Below are positions 52,206 to 62,154 of a stretch of DNA of 64,000 nucleotides, one piece after another. Position numbers and translations under genes: made by a program. Source of the stretch: an uncultured Collinsella sp. (GTDB taxonomy: Bacteria; Actinomycetota; Coriobacteriia; Coriobacteriales; Coriobacteriaceae); NCBI GenBank assembly GCA_900541665.1, contig UQKV01000005.1, positions 1 through 64,000 on the forward strand, written 5' to 3'. Each line of letters starts with the position of its first letter. Position 1 is the stretch's first letter. The notes under the pieces were generated by a model that worked only from the letters and a program-made list of their open reading frames with translations, searched no databases and was not told where the DNA came from.

Positions 52206-52586
52206 CTACTGCATGGTTTCGGGGGCTACCAGGTCGAGCATCTCGTGCAGTTTGTCGCGCGTGACGCCCAGGGTTTCGGCTTGGCTCGCCGCTTTCGCAA
52301 GCAACTCTTCGATATGGCAGAGCTGACTTTCGCGCAAGAGTTCTTGGTTGCCCTCGGCGACAAAACAGCCTTTGCCCTGCACGGTGCAGATAAACCCAAG
52401 CTGCTCCAGGTCGGCGTAGGCGCGCTTGGTGGTGATGACGCTCACGCCAAGATCGCTCGCGAGTGCACGGATGCTGGGGAGTTTGGCTCCCGCAGCGAGC
52501 GTGCCCGATAAGATCTGAGCTTTGACTTGCGAGGTTATCTGCTCGTAGATGGGCTTGTCGCTCGAATTGGATAGGATGATGTCCAC
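52206..52586 (-). CDS. GntR/YtrA-family regulator
   Basis: This 126-aa short GntR repressor has a winged HTH at residues 10-75 (PIYEQITSQVKAQILSGTLA, LPSIRALASDLGVSVITTKR, GKGCFVAEG) and a short C-terminal dimer helix, as in YtrA. It is the first gene of the GntR-ATPase-permease operon. An inverted repeat in front of it (52614-52647) is the likely operator. YtrA regulators often respond to cell-wall antibiotics. Confidence 0.93.
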   Translation of the reverse strand: MDIILSNSSDKPIYEQITSQVKAQILSGTLAAGAKLPSIRALASDLGVSVITTKRAYADLEQLGFICTVQGKGCFVAEGNQELLRESQLCHIEELLAKAASQAETLGVTRDKLHEMLDLVAPETMQ

Positions 52587-52613
52587 AGCGGCTCCTTAGC
52601 TGTTGGGCTACAC

Positions 52614-52647
52614 GTGTATATAACCGGTAAGCACAGTATATATACAC
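52614..52647. promoter_or_regulatory. YtrA-type operator
   Basis: GTGTATATA (52614-52622) and TATATACAC (52639-52647) are perfect inverted arms, 16 bp apart, 28 bp upstream of the regulator start codon. Arms of GTGTA/TACAC are known for YtrA-subfamily operators. Confidence 0.75.
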
Positions 52648-52801
52648 TATGCACAGTTATGCAAGAGGTAAATACGGATTGGGCCGGCTACCCAGGCCCC
52701 AACTGATGAATTTGTCCTGATAGGCGCTCTAAATCGGGATTTCGCGGCTACAATAGGGCGGTTACATCGACGTAATGCACTCAATGCAAGAAAGGATCCG
52801 C

Positions 52802-54415
<1,614 letters not shown>

Positions 54416-54571
54416 CGCATTGGCGCGGTGGTCCTGTGGGGCTGCCGCGCCGTTTGTTTGCCTTATGCCGCGCGAGCGGCTATCATACCCACCGTCGTCT
54501 CAAGACCGGGGCGTCCGAGCAGTTCGGGTCCGATATCCTGCTCGTTAAACCTAAAACCAAAGGAGTACATA

Positions 54572-55294
54572 ATGATCAAGAAGGTCATGGAGGACTACAA
54601 GGTCCTGTTGCGGAGCATTCCCGCGGCAACGGTTTCGCTGTTTTTCGTGAGTGTCATCATGATGAACCTGCTGGCCAACAAAGAGCTCATCAGCCTGCCG
54701 TATCTGGCACTCGATTGCGGCTTTGTGGTGAGCTGGGTCTCGTTTTTGTGCCAGGACATGATCTGCAAGCGCTTTGGCGCCAAGGCATCCATCAAAATCT
54801 CTATCCTCGCGCTGCTGGTCAACCTGGCCGTGAGCTTGTGCTTTTGGGCATGTTCGCTCACGCCCGGCATGTGGGGCGCCTACTACGACACGGGCATGAT
54901 CGAGGTCAACACCGCCCTTAACGCCACCATCGGCGGCACCTGGTACGTGGTGCTGGGCTCTTCGCTGGCAATGCTCGTTTCTGCCGTGGTTAACTCCACG
55001 CTCAACCAGTCGCTCGGCCGTATGCTCAAGAAGAATAACTTTGCGAGCTTTGCCTTCCGTTCCTATGTGTCCACGGGTGTTGGCCAGTTTATCGACAACC
55101 TGGTCTTTGCCATTGTGGTGAGCCACACGTTCTTTGGCTGGACCTGGGTGCAGGTTCTTATGTGCTCGCTGACCGGCGCTGTTGCCGAGCTGCTGTGCGA
55201 GGTCTTCCTGAGCCCCGTGGGCTACAAGGTCGTGCGCGGCTGGGAGCGCGAGAATGTGGGTTCCGAGTACCTCGAGCGCCACGCAACCGCCTAA
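54572..55294 (+). CDS. VUT-family membrane protein (YhhQ/queuosine-precursor-transporter-like)
   Basis: This 240-aa protein has about six TM segments. Family features: NLLANKELISLPYLALDCGFVVSW, DMICKRFGAKAS and FIDNLVFAIVVSHTFF. VUT proteins import 7-deazaguanine precursors, and some relatives may import other vitamins. The start follows AAGGAGTACATA. It is 9 bp upstream of the SDR gene. No preQ1 riboswitch was recognised in its 156-bp leader. Confidence 0.85.
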   Translation: MIKKVMEDYKVLLRSIPAATVSLFFVSVIMMNLLANKELISLPYLALDCGFVVSWVSFLCQDMICKRFGAKASIKISILALLVNLAVSLCFWACSLTPGMWGAYYDTGMIEVNTALNATIGGTWYVVLGSSLAMLVSAVVNSTLNQSLGRMLKKNNFASFAFRSYVSTGVGQFIDNLVFAIVVSHTFFGWTWVQVLMCSLTGAVAELLCEVFLSPVGYKVVRGWERENVGSEYLERHATA

Positions 55295-55303
55295 GGAGCA
55301 AGT

Positions 55304-55984
55304 ATGCGGGTTTTGATCACGGGCGCTTCGGGCGGTATCGGAGCCGCGTGCGTGCAGCGCTTTTTGGATGAGGGTCACGAGGTCGTGGGCTTTGATCTGC
55401 TGTCGCCGGCGATCGAACACGAGCGCTACCGCCATCTGATCGTTGATGTCCGCGAGCCGGACTCGTTTCCAAGCGACCTTGAGCCTCAGGTAATCGTGAA
55501 CGTTGCCGGTACGCAGGATTCGGCCGACGACATCGCCGCCAACCTGTGTGGCACCATCAACGTGACCGAGCGCTACGCCTTTGTGGGGGAGGGGCTCGCC
55601 GCCAAGCCTGCGCCGGCTATCAAATCCGTGGTCAATGTGGGGTCGGCGAGCGGGCATACTGGATCGGAGTTTCCCGCCTATGCCGCCAGCAAGGGCGGCG
55701 TTATCGCCTACACCAAGAACCTTGCAAACCGCCTGGCACCGCAGGCCATCGCCAACAGTGTGGACCCGGGCGGCGTTATCACGCCGCTCAACCGTTGCGT
55801 GATGGAAGACGAGCACCTGTGGAGCCAGATTATGGAGCTCACGCCGCTTAAACGCTGGGCAACCGCCCAAGAGATCGCCGAGTGGATCTATTTTGTGGGC
55901 GTGACCAACCGGTTTATGACTGGGCAGAGCCTGCTGATCGATGGCGGCGAGGCCGGCCGCACACAATTTATTTGGCCCGAATAG
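55304..55984 (+). CDS. short-chain dehydrogenase/reductase
   Basis: This 226-aa SDR has the Rossmann start VLITGASGGIGAA at residues 3-15, the NVGSAS strand with catalytic Ser, the YAASKGG active site (Tyr, Lys) and VDPGGVITPL after it. The D-R-E region (DVREPDSF) suggests the usual NAD(P) fold. It follows the VUT gene by 9 bp, so they are probably one operon. The substrate is unknown. Confidence 0.92.
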   Translation: MRVLITGASGGIGAACVQRFLDEGHEVVGFDLLSPAIEHERYRHLIVDVREPDSFPSDLEPQVIVNVAGTQDSADDIAANLCGTINVTERYAFVGEGLAAKPAPAIKSVVNVGSASGHTGSEFPAYAASKGGVIAYTKNLANRLAPQAIANSVDPGGVITPLNRCVMEDEHLWSQIMELTPLKRWATAQEIAEWIYFVGVTNRFMTGQSLLIDGGEAGRTQFIWPE

Positions 55985-55986
55985 GA

Positions 55987-56026
55987 AACGCGCCCGATGG
56001 CAAGATCGCCGTCGGGCGCGTTTTTT
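55987..56026. terminator. bidirectional terminator, SDR / ung
   Basis: AACGCGCCCGA (55987-55997) and TCGGGCGCGTT (56012-56022) form a stem followed by TTTTTT. It sits between the converging SDR and ung genes. Confidence 0.9.
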
Positions 56027-56039
56027 GATGTATCGATTT

Positions 56040-56765
56040 TTAGCCGAGGCAAGTCCAGTTGACGGGGGTCGAGCCGTGCTGTTCGAGTAGCCGATTGGCG
56101 GCAGAGAAGGGGCGCGACCCCATAAAAGCGGGGAGTTCTGCCGTGGCACGGCTGGCCGAAAGCGGCGAGGGGTGCGTAGAGGCCAGGCAGAACTTGCCGG
56201 TTGCCTTGCCCGCGCCGGTAGCGGCGAGCTTGCCTTCGACCATCTGCTGGGCAAAGCGGCCCCATGCCAAAAAGACTACCGGCTGGGGCAGCTGACAGCA
56301 GCGTTCGATAACGTAGTCGGTGAGCGTGCTCCAGCCCAGTTTGGCGTGCGAGTTCGCGGCATGCTCGCGCACGGTGAGCGTAGTGTTGAGGAGCAGGACG
56401 CCCTGTTGTGCCCATGGGGTTAGGTCTCCCGTGGCGGGAATGGGGCAACCCAGATCGGCTTTGAGTTCCTTATAGATGTTGCGCAGGCTCGGCGGCAACT
56501 TGGTTTGCGTCGCGGGGACCGAGAACGACAGCCCCATTGCCTGGTTGGGTCCGTGATAGGGGTCCTGACCCAAGATGACAACCTTGACCTGGTCGGCCGG
56601 CGTGTAGGCGAGGGCATTGAGGATGTCGTCTTGTGCCGGGTAGATAGTCTGCTCGGCACGCAAAAGGGCGATGCGCTCGAGCAGCTGGTTCGTAGTGTCA
56701 CGTACCGGCTGCGGTGCATCGCCCAACCAAGTTGCTATGTTGCGGTCGCGGGTTGCGGCGTCCAT
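56040..56765 (-). CDS. ung: uracil-DNA glycosylase
   Basis: This 241-aa family 1 enzyme removes uracil from DNA. Motif 1 GQDPYHGPNQAMGLSFSV holds the catalytic Asp at about residue 68. Motif 2 is HPSPLSASR at about residue 193 (catalytic His). The VLLLNTTLTVREHAANSH segment is also typical. It starts MDAATRDRNI with a GGAGC site and is a full-length enzyme. Confidence 0.96.
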   Translation of the reverse strand: MDAATRDRNIATWLGDAPQPVRDTTNQLLERIALLRAEQTIYPAQDDILNALAYTPADQVKVVILGQDPYHGPNQAMGLSFSVPATQTKLPPSLRNIYKELKADLGCPIPATGDLTPWAQQGVLLLNTTLTVREHAANSHAKLGWSTLTDYVIERCCQLPQPVVFLAWGRFAQQMVEGKLAATGAGKATGKFCLASTHPSPLSASRATAELPAFMGSRPFSAANRLLEQHGSTPVNWTCLG

Positions 56766-56853
56766 GGGGCTCCTTTACGTCAGATGCTCTGTTTGCATCT
56801 ATTGTAAAGGCGCACCGGTTGCCTTTATGCCACGGCTGTATGAAGAGCGGGGT

Positions 56854-57756
56854 CTACGAGACGTGCTCGGGCGCTCCTGCCATGCGAGCCTGTCCATGCG
56901 CGCGAAGGCGCGGAAGCTCGACGGTTGCCACCATGACGCCGGTGAGGATGAGAGCTGCACCCAGGAAGGCGATGGGGCTCAGGACCTCGCCGACCAGGAA
57001 GAACGAGAAGACAGCGGAGCAGACCGGCTCGAGCGAGAAGGCAAAGCCGGTGGTCTCGGCGGGCACGTGGGGCTGCACGAGCGTTTGGGTGATAAAGCCG
57101 TAGGCAGAGCAGATGAGCGCGAGGGCAACGACGACCACGATCTCGCTGGGTGTGCCGGGAAGCGTGAAACCGCCAAAGGTGAATGCGGCGATACCCGAGA
57201 ATAAGCCGCCGAAGCCCAGCTGCCAAACGCCCAGAGCCAGCGGGTCGACTTCTTCGACAAAGCGCTTGGCCACGATAATGTGGCTGGCATAGATAAAGGC
57301 CGAGAGCAGCATGATGATCGCACCGGGATTCAGGCTGGTGAAGTCGGCGCCCGAGAGCAGCAACATACCGCAGGTGACGATGGCGGTGCCGACGAGCACT
57401 TTGCGCTCGGGGGCGCGGCGCAGCAGGGCGGCGTTGGCAAACGGCACGATCACGACCGTCAGGCTCTGCAAAAAGCCGGCAGTGGAGGCAGAGGTGAGGC
57501 TGGAGCCCAGGCACATGCAGGTGAGCTCGGTTGCCATGATGGCGCCGATGATAGCGGCGCGAACCATAAGGTCGCGGTTGATGCGGAACGCGCGTTTGTG
57601 GAAGAGCAGCAGGCAGGCCACAAAGGCGATGATGCAGCGTAGCGCGACGATGCTCGTGGCGTTCATGCTGTCCATGCCGATCTTCATGAGGGGATACGAA
57701 AAGCCCCATGCGACGGGAACGGAAAATGAGAGCGCGATTGCTTTTTTGCGATCCAT
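56854..57756 (-). CDS. EamA/DMT-family transporter
   Basis: This 300-aa protein has about ten TM helices in two EamA repeats (start FSVPVAWGFSYPLMKIGMDS; second repeat near residue 155). It probably exports metabolites or amino acids. It is divergent from a LysR regulator, and a palindrome (57767-57791) lies 10 bp before its start codon. Members of this family next to LysR genes are usually regulated by them. Confidence 0.9.
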   Translation of the reverse strand: MDRKKAIALSFSVPVAWGFSYPLMKIGMDSMNATSIVALRCIIAFVACLLLFHKRAFRINRDLMVRAAIIGAIMATELTCMCLGSSLTSASTAGFLQSLTVVIVPFANAALLRRAPERKVLVGTAIVTCGMLLLSGADFTSLNPGAIIMLLSAFIYASHIIVAKRFVEEVDPLALGVWQLGFGGLFSGIAAFTFGGFTLPGTPSEIVVVVALALICSAYGFITQTLVQPHVPAETTGFAFSLEPVCSAVFSFFLVGEVLSPIAFLGAALILTGVMVATVELPRLRAHGQARMAGAPEHVS

Positions 57757-57766
57757 GGGACTCCTT

Positions 57767-57791
57767 TTGTTACGGAACGGTTTCGTAACAA
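57767..57791. promoter_or_regulatory. 25-bp near-palindrome between EamA and LysR genes
   Basis: TTGTTACG (57767-57774) and CGTAACAA (57784-57791) are perfect arms; the 9-bp centre GAACGGTTT is nearly symmetric too. It overlaps the leader of the EamA gene and is a likely operator. Whether it binds the neighbouring LysR protein is not known; LysR sites are more often T-N11-A. Confidence 0.6.
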
Positions 57792-57914
57792 GGATTCTGC
57801 TCCCAGATGTGGATGTAGTAAAGCGAATGTATCTTCAGTATGATTAAGAAATACTAATGTTGGCAGAAAAAGCCCTGGCAAAACGTTTTATAGCTACATC
57901 GATGTGGAGGCACG

Positions 57915-58781
57915 ATGGCATCGCGGTATCAGATTGTTTGTATGGTGGTCGATCGCGGCAGCCTGAAACGTGCGGCCGATGAGCTGGGCTATACACAAAG
58001 TGCGGTGAGCCAGGCCGTCAAGGCACTCGAGCGCGAGCTGGGCACTACGATTATCGAGCGCGGCAAGCAGGGCGTGTCGCTTACGCGCGACGGCAAGCAG
58101 TACCTGCCGTATCTGCGACAGATCGTAACTGCCGAGGCCGAGCTTGAGGGCAAACGTCAGGAGTTGCTGGGGCTCTCCTCGACGGATATTCGTATCGCGA
58201 CGTTTACCAACGTGAGCCGCACCGTATTGCCGCGCGTGATTCGCGACTTTGGTGCGCTGCACCCGGGCGTACGCTTTACCCTCAAGCAGGGCGATTACAC
58301 GCGCAACGCTCAATGGGTGCACGATGGCGTGGTTGATTTTTGCTTTACGGCGCGCGGATTTACCGCTGGGCTCGAGAAGCGTGTGGTCTATCACGACGAG
58401 TTGGTAGCATTGTTGCCGGCCGCGCATCCGCTGACGGCAAAGGAAAAGGTGACACTCGCCGACCTAGCGTCCGAGCCGTTTGTGCTGCTGGATGAGGGCG
58501 AACAGAGCCTGGTGCTCGATGCATTCGCGGCGTATGGCCTGTCGCCGCACGTGACGAGTGAGGTGACCGACGACTACACCATCATGGCGATGGTGGAGGA
58601 GGGCCTGGGCGTGAGCATGCTTTACCGTCGTACTGTAGAGGGCATGCAAGCCGATATTCATGTGCGGCCCATCGTGCATGCCCCCTCGCGTGACGTGGTG
58701 GCCGCCTGGCGCAGCTGGGACACCATGCCCATCGCCACGAGGCGCTTTATCGACTATATGAGCTCGCATATTGTCAATTAA
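57915..58781 (+). CDS. LysR-family transcriptional regulator
   Basis: This 288-aa LysR protein has an HTH in residues 1-60 (GSLKRAADELGYTQSAVSQA, VKALERELGTTIIERGKQGV) and an effector domain with ligand-pocket segments from about 88 (DIRIATFTNVSRTVLPRVIR). It has a TGGAGG site. It is divergent from the EamA transporter and the likely regulator of it, as in many LysR-DMT pairs. Confidence 0.92.
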   Translation: MASRYQIVCMVVDRGSLKRAADELGYTQSAVSQAVKALERELGTTIIERGKQGVSLTRDGKQYLPYLRQIVTAEAELEGKRQELLGLSSTDIRIATFTNVSRTVLPRVIRDFGALHPGVRFTLKQGDYTRNAQWVHDGVVDFCFTARGFTAGLEKRVVYHDELVALLPAAHPLTAKEKVTLADLASEPFVLLDEGEQSLVLDAFAAYGLSPHVTSEVTDDYTIMAMVEEGLGVSMLYRRTVEGMQADIHVRPIVHAPSRDVVAAWRSWDTMPIATRRFIDYMSSHIVN

Positions 58782-58808
58782 TGACTGGCGTGGCGTTGAG
58801 TGCGGTGT

Positions 58809-60191
58809 TTAGCGGGCTGTCGCTTTGGCTTGGGTGGCGCGATAGGTGCGTGCCGGGTGGCAAAGTAGTACCGCCACGACCATAAAGAACGCCGTGGTGC
58901 CCAGGCTGATGGGGTAGACCATCATGATGTTCGCAAAGGTGCGGAAGTGCGGGAACACACAGAACACCCAATAGAAGCGGATGCCGCAGACGCAGATCAT
59001 GGTGATGAGGGCGGGCGTGAGCGAGATACCAAAGCCGCGCAGGTAGCCTGACATGTTTTCGTAGAACATGCTAAAGGCGTACGCCGGAAAGATTGAGCAC
59101 ACGCGGATATAGCCGATCGAGACGATGTTGGGATCGCTGTTAAAGAGCGACAAGATCTCGCGCCCTAGGCCGACAATAACGATGATCGTGGTGAGTGCAA
59201 CGATACCGCCTTCGACCAGGCAGACCTTGAGCGTCTTGGTGCAGCGGTCGATCTGGCGGGCGCCGTGATTTTGTCCTACAAAGGTGGTGCAAGCCTGGCT
59301 AAAGCTGTTGAGCAGGTTGTAGCACACGTACTCCAGGCTCATGGCGGCGCTCGAAGCCGCCATGACCTCGGTGCCCAGGCTGTTGATGGCAGACTGGATG
59401 ATGATGTTGGCGACGGCAAAGACGGCGCTTTGGATGCCGGCGGGCAGGCCGATCTTGACGATGCGCTTGAGGGCGACGGGGTCGATAGCCAGGTCGCGTA
59501 GGGTGACGCGGACGACGGAGTCGGTCTTGAGCAGGCGGATGAAGAGCGTAGCGGCGCTGACGGTGTAGGCGATGGCGGTGGCGATGGCGACGCCCGCGAC
59601 GCCCCAGTGGAGTACGGGGACAAAGATGAGGTCCAGGCCAATGTTGAGGACGGTGGACACGGCAAGCGCCTGCAGCGGCATGCGAGTGATGCCGACGGAG
59701 CGGAAGATCGCGGCCTCAAAGTTGTAGAGCAAGATCGAGGGCAGGCTGAGCAAAAAGACGCGCAGGTAGAGCGAAGCGAGCGGCATGGTTTCGGCGGGAA
59801 CGTTGAGCGCGGCGAGCATGGGCTCGGCAAAGATCTCGCCCAGAGCGATGACGACAAAGCCCACGAGCGCCATTAAAATCGAGGTATGGACGGCGCGTTT
59901 GACCATGTTCTGATCGTTGCGGCCGATAGCGTTGGCGATGACCACGTTGGAGCCAAGCGACATGCCGATAAACAGGTTGAGCATAAGACTGGTAAGCGGA
60001 ACATTGGAGCCGACCGCCGCCATGGCGAGGGTTCCCTGGTCGCCCGAGAAGTTACCGATAATGACCGTGGCGATGAGGTTCGACAGCTGCTCCAAGATGC
60101 TCGTGGCGGCCACGGGGAAGGCGAACAGGGGAATATTGCGCCACAGCGATCCGGTGGTCATGTCAATATGCTTAGATACGGTATCAGCCAT
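58809..60191 (-). CDS. MATE-family efflux transporter
   Basis: This 460-aa membrane protein has twelve TM segments. MATE features: PVAATSILEQLSNLIATVII, LNLFIGMSLGSNVVIANAIG and, in the second half, SFSQACTTFVGQNHGARQID. It uses an ion gradient to export drugs or metabolites. It is monocistronic and converges on the LysR gene with a 27-bp gap. A repeat element lies upstream. Confidence 0.94.
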   Translation of the reverse strand: MADTVSKHIDMTTGSLWRNIPLFAFPVAATSILEQLSNLIATVIIGNFSGDQGTLAMAAVGSNVPLTSLMLNLFIGMSLGSNVVIANAIGRNDQNMVKRAVHTSILMALVGFVVIALGEIFAEPMLAALNVPAETMPLASLYLRVFLLSLPSILLYNFEAAIFRSVGITRMPLQALAVSTVLNIGLDLIFVPVLHWGVAGVAIATAIAYTVSAATLFIRLLKTDSVVRVTLRDLAIDPVALKRIVKIGLPAGIQSAVFAVANIIIQSAINSLGTEVMAASSAAMSLEYVCYNLLNSFSQACTTFVGQNHGARQIDRCTKTLKVCLVEGGIVALTTIIVIVGLGREILSLFNSDPNIVSIGYIRVCSIFPAYAFSMFYENMSGYLRGFGISLTPALITMICVCGIRFYWVFCVFPHFRTFANIMMVYPISLGTTAFFMVVAVLLCHPARTYRATQAKATAR

Positions 60192-60255
60192 ACGCTCTCA
60201 ATCTCTAATATGCTCTTTCGTGCTTATTTGCGCAGATGATGATACTCCTAATCGA

Positions 60256-60313
60256 CTAGTCATTGGGGACGTTCTAAAACGATTACTCATTCAAGAGCGT
60301 CCCCAATGACTAG
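60256..60313. repeat. GTCATTGGGGACG palindromic repeat
   Basis: CTAGTCATTGGGGACGTTCT is mirrored by AGAGCGTCCCCAATGACTAG (ending 60313) with an 18-bp spacer containing a third half-unit (TTACTCATTCA). It lies upstream of the RlmA-like gene. Confidence 0.85.
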
Positions 60314-60369
60314 ACGGGGAAGGCGTGCGACAATGGTGGGCGTTGTGTTGTTCGCGCTAAGGAGTTGCC

Positions 60370-61185
60370 ATGTTGTTGTGTCCCGTTTGCCATGAGCCGT
60401 TGGTGGACAATGAGCGTGGGGCCGCATGCGCGGGCGGACACCGGTTTGACCGTGCGCGCGAGGGCTATCTATATCTGCTGCGCTCGTCCAAGAGCGGCGA
60501 CTCCATGGGCGATCCCAAGTCGCAGGCACGCAGCCGTCGTGACTTTCTGAACCGTGGATACTACGCGCCGTTGCGCGATGCGATGGTCGAGCTGGTGCGC
60601 AAGCAGGTGTCTGGGCGTGCTGCGTCTATGAGCGGCCCCATGACGCTGCTCGATATTTGCTGCGGCGAGGGCTATTACACCAGCGCCATGGGCGCGGTGC
60701 CGGGCGTGGATGCTTACGGTTTCGACCTGGGCAAAGAGATGGTGCGTCTGGCCGCCAAGCGCGGCGATGCGACCTACTTCGTGGCCAACATGAAGGACAT
60801 CCCTGTGGCCGATGGCGCCTTCGATATGGTGACCGAGCTCTTTGCTCCCTTTAACGAGCGCGAGTTTGCCCGCGTGCTGGCGCCCGAGGGCTCGCTCTAC
60901 ACCGTGGTGCCGGGCGCCCGTCATCTCTTTGGGCTTAAGGAGGTGCTCTACGACACACCGTACCTTAACGATGAGAAGCTGCCGCAGGCCACCGAGCTCG
61001 AGTTAGTCGGAACGCAGCGGGTGTCTGCGAGAATTACGCTTCAGACCCAGGCCGACATCGAGGCGGTGTTCCAGATGACGCCGTACTACTACCGCACGCG
61101 CCCTGTCGACAAAGAGCGCCTGGCAAACCTGGATACCCTTCAAACCGACATCGACTTCATCATCGCCGAGTACCGCCACTGCTAA
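60370..61185 (+). CDS. RlmA-like 23S rRNA (guanine-N1)-methyltransferase
   Basis: This 271-aa protein has an N-terminal zinc finger (CPVCHEPL...CAGGHRFD), then DRAREGYLYLLRSSKSGDSM and RSRRDFLNRGYYAPLRDAM, typical of RlmA, and an AdoMet domain with LLDICCGEGYYTSAM. It probably methylates G745 or G748 in helix 35 of 23S rRNA. Position specificity was not determined. GACAAT at 60328-60333 may be the -10 box. Confidence 0.88.
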   Translation: MLLCPVCHEPLVDNERGAACAGGHRFDRAREGYLYLLRSSKSGDSMGDPKSQARSRRDFLNRGYYAPLRDAMVELVRKQVSGRAASMSGPMTLLDICCGEGYYTSAMGAVPGVDAYGFDLGKEMVRLAAKRGDATYFVANMKDIPVADGAFDMVTELFAPFNEREFARVLAPEGSLYTVVPGARHLFGLKEVLYDTPYLNDEKLPQATELELVGTQRVSARITLQTQADIEAVFQMTPYYYRTRPVDKERLANLDTLQTDIDFIIAEYRHC

Positions 61186-61186
61186 A

Positions 61187-61277
61187 AACCTGCCAAAAAA
61201 GGACAGGTTTATTTTGGCAGGTTTTATCTGGGCAAACGTAAAGGGCCGACCGCGGAAATGCGCGATCGGCCCTTTTT
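61187..61277. terminator. two stacked hairpins after the rRNA methyltransferase
   Basis: First, an AAACCTGCCAAAA / TTTTGGCAGGTTT pair (about 61188-61225). Second, AAAGGGCCGACCGCG (61240-61254) with CGCGATCGGCCCTTTTT (61261-61277), one mismatch, with U-tracts in both directions. It serves the converging genes at both sides. Confidence 0.85.
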
Positions 61278-61313
61278 AGTTGCTTGGCTGCAGAGGTTAT
61301 GAGAAGCGAGCGC

Positions 61314-61715
61314 TTATAGGCGGTCCTTGTTCTCGGCCTTAACGGCGTGTGCCTGCTGAACAAAGAACAGGTCGTACACCACGATGACAAAGGCGCCAAA
61401 GTTGATGGCGTCGCCGCCAAACGCGGGAAGCGTGAGCACCGCTTGGGCAAGCGTGGCGACCGCGGCAACAATACCGAGCTTAAACGCGCCGTCCACCTGC
61501 GAAGGCTTGTTGGCGCCCTTGATACCGGCGACGCCTGCGGCAAGGTCGACGAGACCCTTGGCGATAAGCACGACCGCTGCGAGCGTGGCGTACGAACCGT
61601 ACGTGGAATCGAGACCGCCCGTGGCGATACCGACGCCGGCGGTGACGAGGCTGGCGATGCCCAAAACAAAGTAGATGAGAGCAAGGATTTTGAGAGTCTT
61701 GCGAGTGAAGCTCAT
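61314..61715 (-). CDS. four-TM membrane protein, function unknown
   Basis: This 133-aa protein is almost all hydrophobic: TM segments at about residues 8-30, 40-62, 76-97 and 99-120. GIASLVTAGVGIATGG and LIAKGLVDLAAGVAGIKGAN are the conserved-looking parts. Such small proteins are frequent in Coriobacteria; no function is known. The start MSFTRKTLK follows AAAGGA. Confidence 0.8.
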   Translation of the reverse strand: MSFTRKTLKILALIYFVLGIASLVTAGVGIATGGLDSTYGSYATLAAVVLIAKGLVDLAAGVAGIKGANKPSQVDGAFKLGIVAAVATLAQAVLTLPAFGGDAINFGAFVIVVYDLFFVQQAHAVKAENKDRL

Positions 61716-61947
61716 GGCTGGTCCTTTCGATACGAGTACGCCAACTTGGCGCACCCAATGTACTGCACATATGGTGAAGCACATTGTAGTTCAACGCGGC
61801 GATGCATGCGTTTGAAAGCGCATTGAGCCCGCGCTGCCAAACCCAACCTTTCAAAAAGGAAAGCTGGGCGTAAGTCAAATCGGTGGCAGCGTATGCGCGG
61901 CGCTGCGATGATGGGTCCATGGTAAGAGCTGGTCTCAAGGAGGAGCC

Positions 61948-62091
61948 ATGATGTACGGAGCAGGGCAAGTGCATGAGCCGCGGTCGTTGGGAAGGCGCAT
62001 GGGTGATTCTGTGATCGCTGCCGTGTGCACGGGATTGATGGCGGTGCTTTGCATTGGGATGCTGTGGGCCATGTCGCATGTGGGACAATAG
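61948..62091 (+). CDS. 47-aa single-TM protein
   Basis: A strong AAGGAGGA site precedes ATG-ATG. The product has a basic/polar N-terminus (EPRSLGRRMGDS), one hydrophobic helix (VIAAVCTGLMAVLCIGMLWA) and a short tail. It is not part of an obvious operon: rsmJ starts 63 bp later. Probably a real membrane microprotein; function unknown. Confidence 0.6.
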   Translation: MMYGAGQVHEPRSLGRRMGDSVIAAVCTGLMAVLCIGMLWAMSHVGQ

Positions 62092-62154
62092 CGGACGGTT
62101 GGGTGTCGTCATGAACGGCGCTCGCGTATTCGTTTTGCTTGTTAAGGAGTGTCC

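Noticed and set aside
54416..54571. preQ1 riboswitch upstream of the VUT transporter
   Set aside because: A queuosine-precursor transporter made it plausible, but I saw no preQ1-I or II core pattern (hairpin plus A-rich tail pairing) in the leader.
54551..56254. 567-codon minus-strand frame across VUT, SDR and ung
   Set aside because: It crosses three genes with clear family motifs and a terminator; it is a shadow.
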